64,000 nucleotides of DNA, taken from positions 248,001 to 312,000 of the forward strand of contig CAVVSF010000008.1 of assembly GCA_963750915.1 (NCBI GenBank), given 5' to 3'. The notes below the pieces were generated by a model. The model saw only the letters and a program-made list of their open reading frames with translations, was not told where the DNA came from and did no database searches. The DNA comes from DATBJJ01 sp963750915 (lineage in GTDB: Bacteria > Acidobacteriota > Vicinamibacteria > Vicinamibacterales > 2-12-FULL-66-21). A program made the position numbers and the translations under genes. Below, piece after piece: positions 63,130 through 64,000 of the stretch (within the stretch, counting starts at the first letter, position 1; each line of letters begins with the position of its first letter).

Positions 63130-64000
63130 TTGAGCCTTCCGCTTCAGTTCGACAACAGCTTCGTTCGCGAGTTGCCCGGGGATCCCGAGGCGACGCCGTG
63201 GCGCCGGCAGGTCCGCGAACTCTACTCGCGGGTGATGCCAACCCCGGTTGACGCGCCGGCGCTCGTGGCCGTTTCCCCCGAGGTCGCCGCACTCCTGGAC
63301 CTCGATGCAGCCGCGCTCGCGGATCCGGCGTGGGCGCGCGTGCTCGGCGGCAACGCGCTCGTCGACGGCATGGACCCGTATGCCGCCAACTACGGCGGCC
63401 ACCAGTTCGGTCACTGGGCCGGCCAGCTCGGGGACGGCCGGGCGATTACGCTCGGCGAGGTCATCAACAGCGCCGGGCAGCGCTGGGAGCTGCAGCTCAA
63501 GGGCGCCGGGCCGACGCCCTACTCCCGCAGCGCCGACGGTCGCGCGGTCCTGCGCTCCTCCATCCGCGAGTTCCTCTGCAGCGAGGCGATGCATCACCTC
63601 GGCGTACCGACGACGCGGGCGCTCAGCCTGGTTGCAACCGGCGAGTCGGTCGTACGCGACATGTTCTACGACGGCAACCCGGTGGCCGAACCGGGGGCGA
63701 TCGTCTGTCGCGTCGCGCCGTCCTTCATCAGGTTCGGCAACTTCGAGCTGCCGGCGTCGCGCGGCGACGGGACGCTCGTCGACACGCTGATCAATTTCAC
63801 GATTCGCCGCGATTTTCCGGAGCTGCTCGCCGGCGGCGCCGAGCCGACCTCGCTCGCGGTCCGCGAGGAGTGGTTCGGACAGGTCGCGGAACGAACCGCC
63901 CGCATGGTTGCCGGGTGGATGCGCGTCGGCTTCGTCCACGGCGTGATGAACACCGACAACATGTCGATCCTGGGCCTGACGATCGACTACGGTCCGTACG
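63130..64000 (+). CDS. selO: Protein adenylyltransferase SelO (UPF0061/YdiU), 3' truncated by window
   Basis: At least 290 residues of a pseudokinase-fold enzyme that transfers AMP from ATP to Ser, Thr or Tyr of target proteins, linked to redox stress in bacteria. The N-terminus reads SLPLQFDNSFVRELPGDPE. Family blocks VMPTPVDAPALVAVSPEV, the nucleotide-binding YGGHQFGHWAGQLGDGRA, LQLKGAGPTPYSR and SIREFLCSEAMHHLGVPTT are all intact, as is VHGVMNTDNMSI near the window end (metal site DN). No ATG is available upstream; TTG 63130 is the best start. The end lies outside the window. Confidence 0.93.
   Translation, partial: MSLPLQFDNSFVRELPGDPEATPWRRQVRELYSRVMPTPVDAPALVAVSPEVAALLDLDAAALADPAWARVLGGNALVDGMDPYAANYGGHQFGHWAGQLGDGRAITLGEVINSAGQRWELQLKGAGPTPYSRSADGRAVLRSSIREFLCSEAMHHLGVPTTRALSLVATGESVVRDMFYDGNPVAEPGAIVCRVAPSFIRFGNFELPASRGDGTLVDTLINFTIRRDFPELLAGGAEPTSLAVREEWFGQVAERTARMVAGWMRVGFVHGVMNTDNMSILGLTIDYGPY

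Noticed and set aside
63130..64000. SelO as a selenoprotein
   Set aside because: No in-frame TGA occurs in the visible part, and bacterial SelO normally lacks Sec. The C-terminus is outside the window.
1..64000. tRNA, rRNA, insertion sequences, prophage or attachment sites
   Set aside because: No cloverleaf-like sequence, transposase, integrase or phage structural gene was recognised in any gap or frame.

Overview
This is a GC-rich bacterial chromosome segment with dense coding on both strands. The gene families point to Acidobacteriota, most likely Vicinamibacteria (old subdivision 6): Oar-like TonB receptors with an N-terminal carboxypeptidase-regulatory domain, VWFA-related 'Acidobacterial' surface proteins, ASPIC/UnbV FG-GAP proteins beside TPR proteins, a HAF-repeat fragment, a P1 (DmpA-type) peptidase, Tat-exported Gfo/Idh/MocA and GMC oxidoreductases, and sortilin-like BNR propellers. 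There is no rRNA, tRNA or other taxonomic anchor, so the placement is inference. I saw no insertion sequence, prophage or CRISPR array.

Layout. 1-412: 5' part of a secreted polysaccharide deacetylase (-). 491-2573: methyltransferase and ROK-type regulator (+). 9707-2578: tight four-gene operon (-) with a sulfatase/phosphotransferase-fold TPR protein, two TPR proteins and a CRTAC1/ASPIC protein. 9821-13258: large Oar-like TonB receptor. 13365-16474: VWA protein and P1 peptidase (-). 16567-16983: small SET-domain protein. 17084-18589: Tat-exported Gfo/Idh protein. 18773-22388: amidase, GerMN, rph, rdgB cluster. 22439-24886: 29-residue-repeat protein and sensor kinase. 24890-25474: a lipoprotein thioredoxin-fold SELENOPROTEIN, read through an in-frame TGA. 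25550-29201: DinB and a peptidase MA/TolB-propeller/outer-membrane-barrel fusion. 29500-33329: sortilin-like propeller and a four-helix-bundle (23S IVS-type) gene. 33410-42970: Gfo/Idh, HAF remnant, SnoaL-like, AraC, membrane spermidine-synthase-like protein, GMC dehydrogenase with subunit 3, and a DUF1080 protein. 43089-48868: UPF0182, an unknown secreted protein and a second VWA protein. 49252-52698: siderophore receptor with PiuC. 52846-57822: PQQ-like propeller and a second Oar-like receptor. 57889-62976: quinoprotein with an inserted cytochrome c domain, DinB, second membrane spermidine-synthase-like protein. 63130-end: SelO.

Functional themes. The Tat-exported oxidoreductases, GMC/subunit-3 pair, DUF1080 protein and quinoprotein suggest periplasmic oxidation and cleavage of sugars. 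The large TonB receptors, barrel fusion and VWA proteins suggest a busy outer surface. The siderophore receptor, PiuC and a Fur-like palindrome suggest iron control.

Two structural features stand out. First, many intergenic gaps hold 'word-repeat' hairpins. A short word (TTCGAAG, GGCTCAG, GGAGGAACGGA, a 14-bp GGGTTCTAC unit) is repeated in one arm and again in reverse complement in the other, often touching a stop codon. Second, seven genes carry single-base frameshifts (nine in total, eight of them +1), most easily explained by uncorrected sequencing indels.
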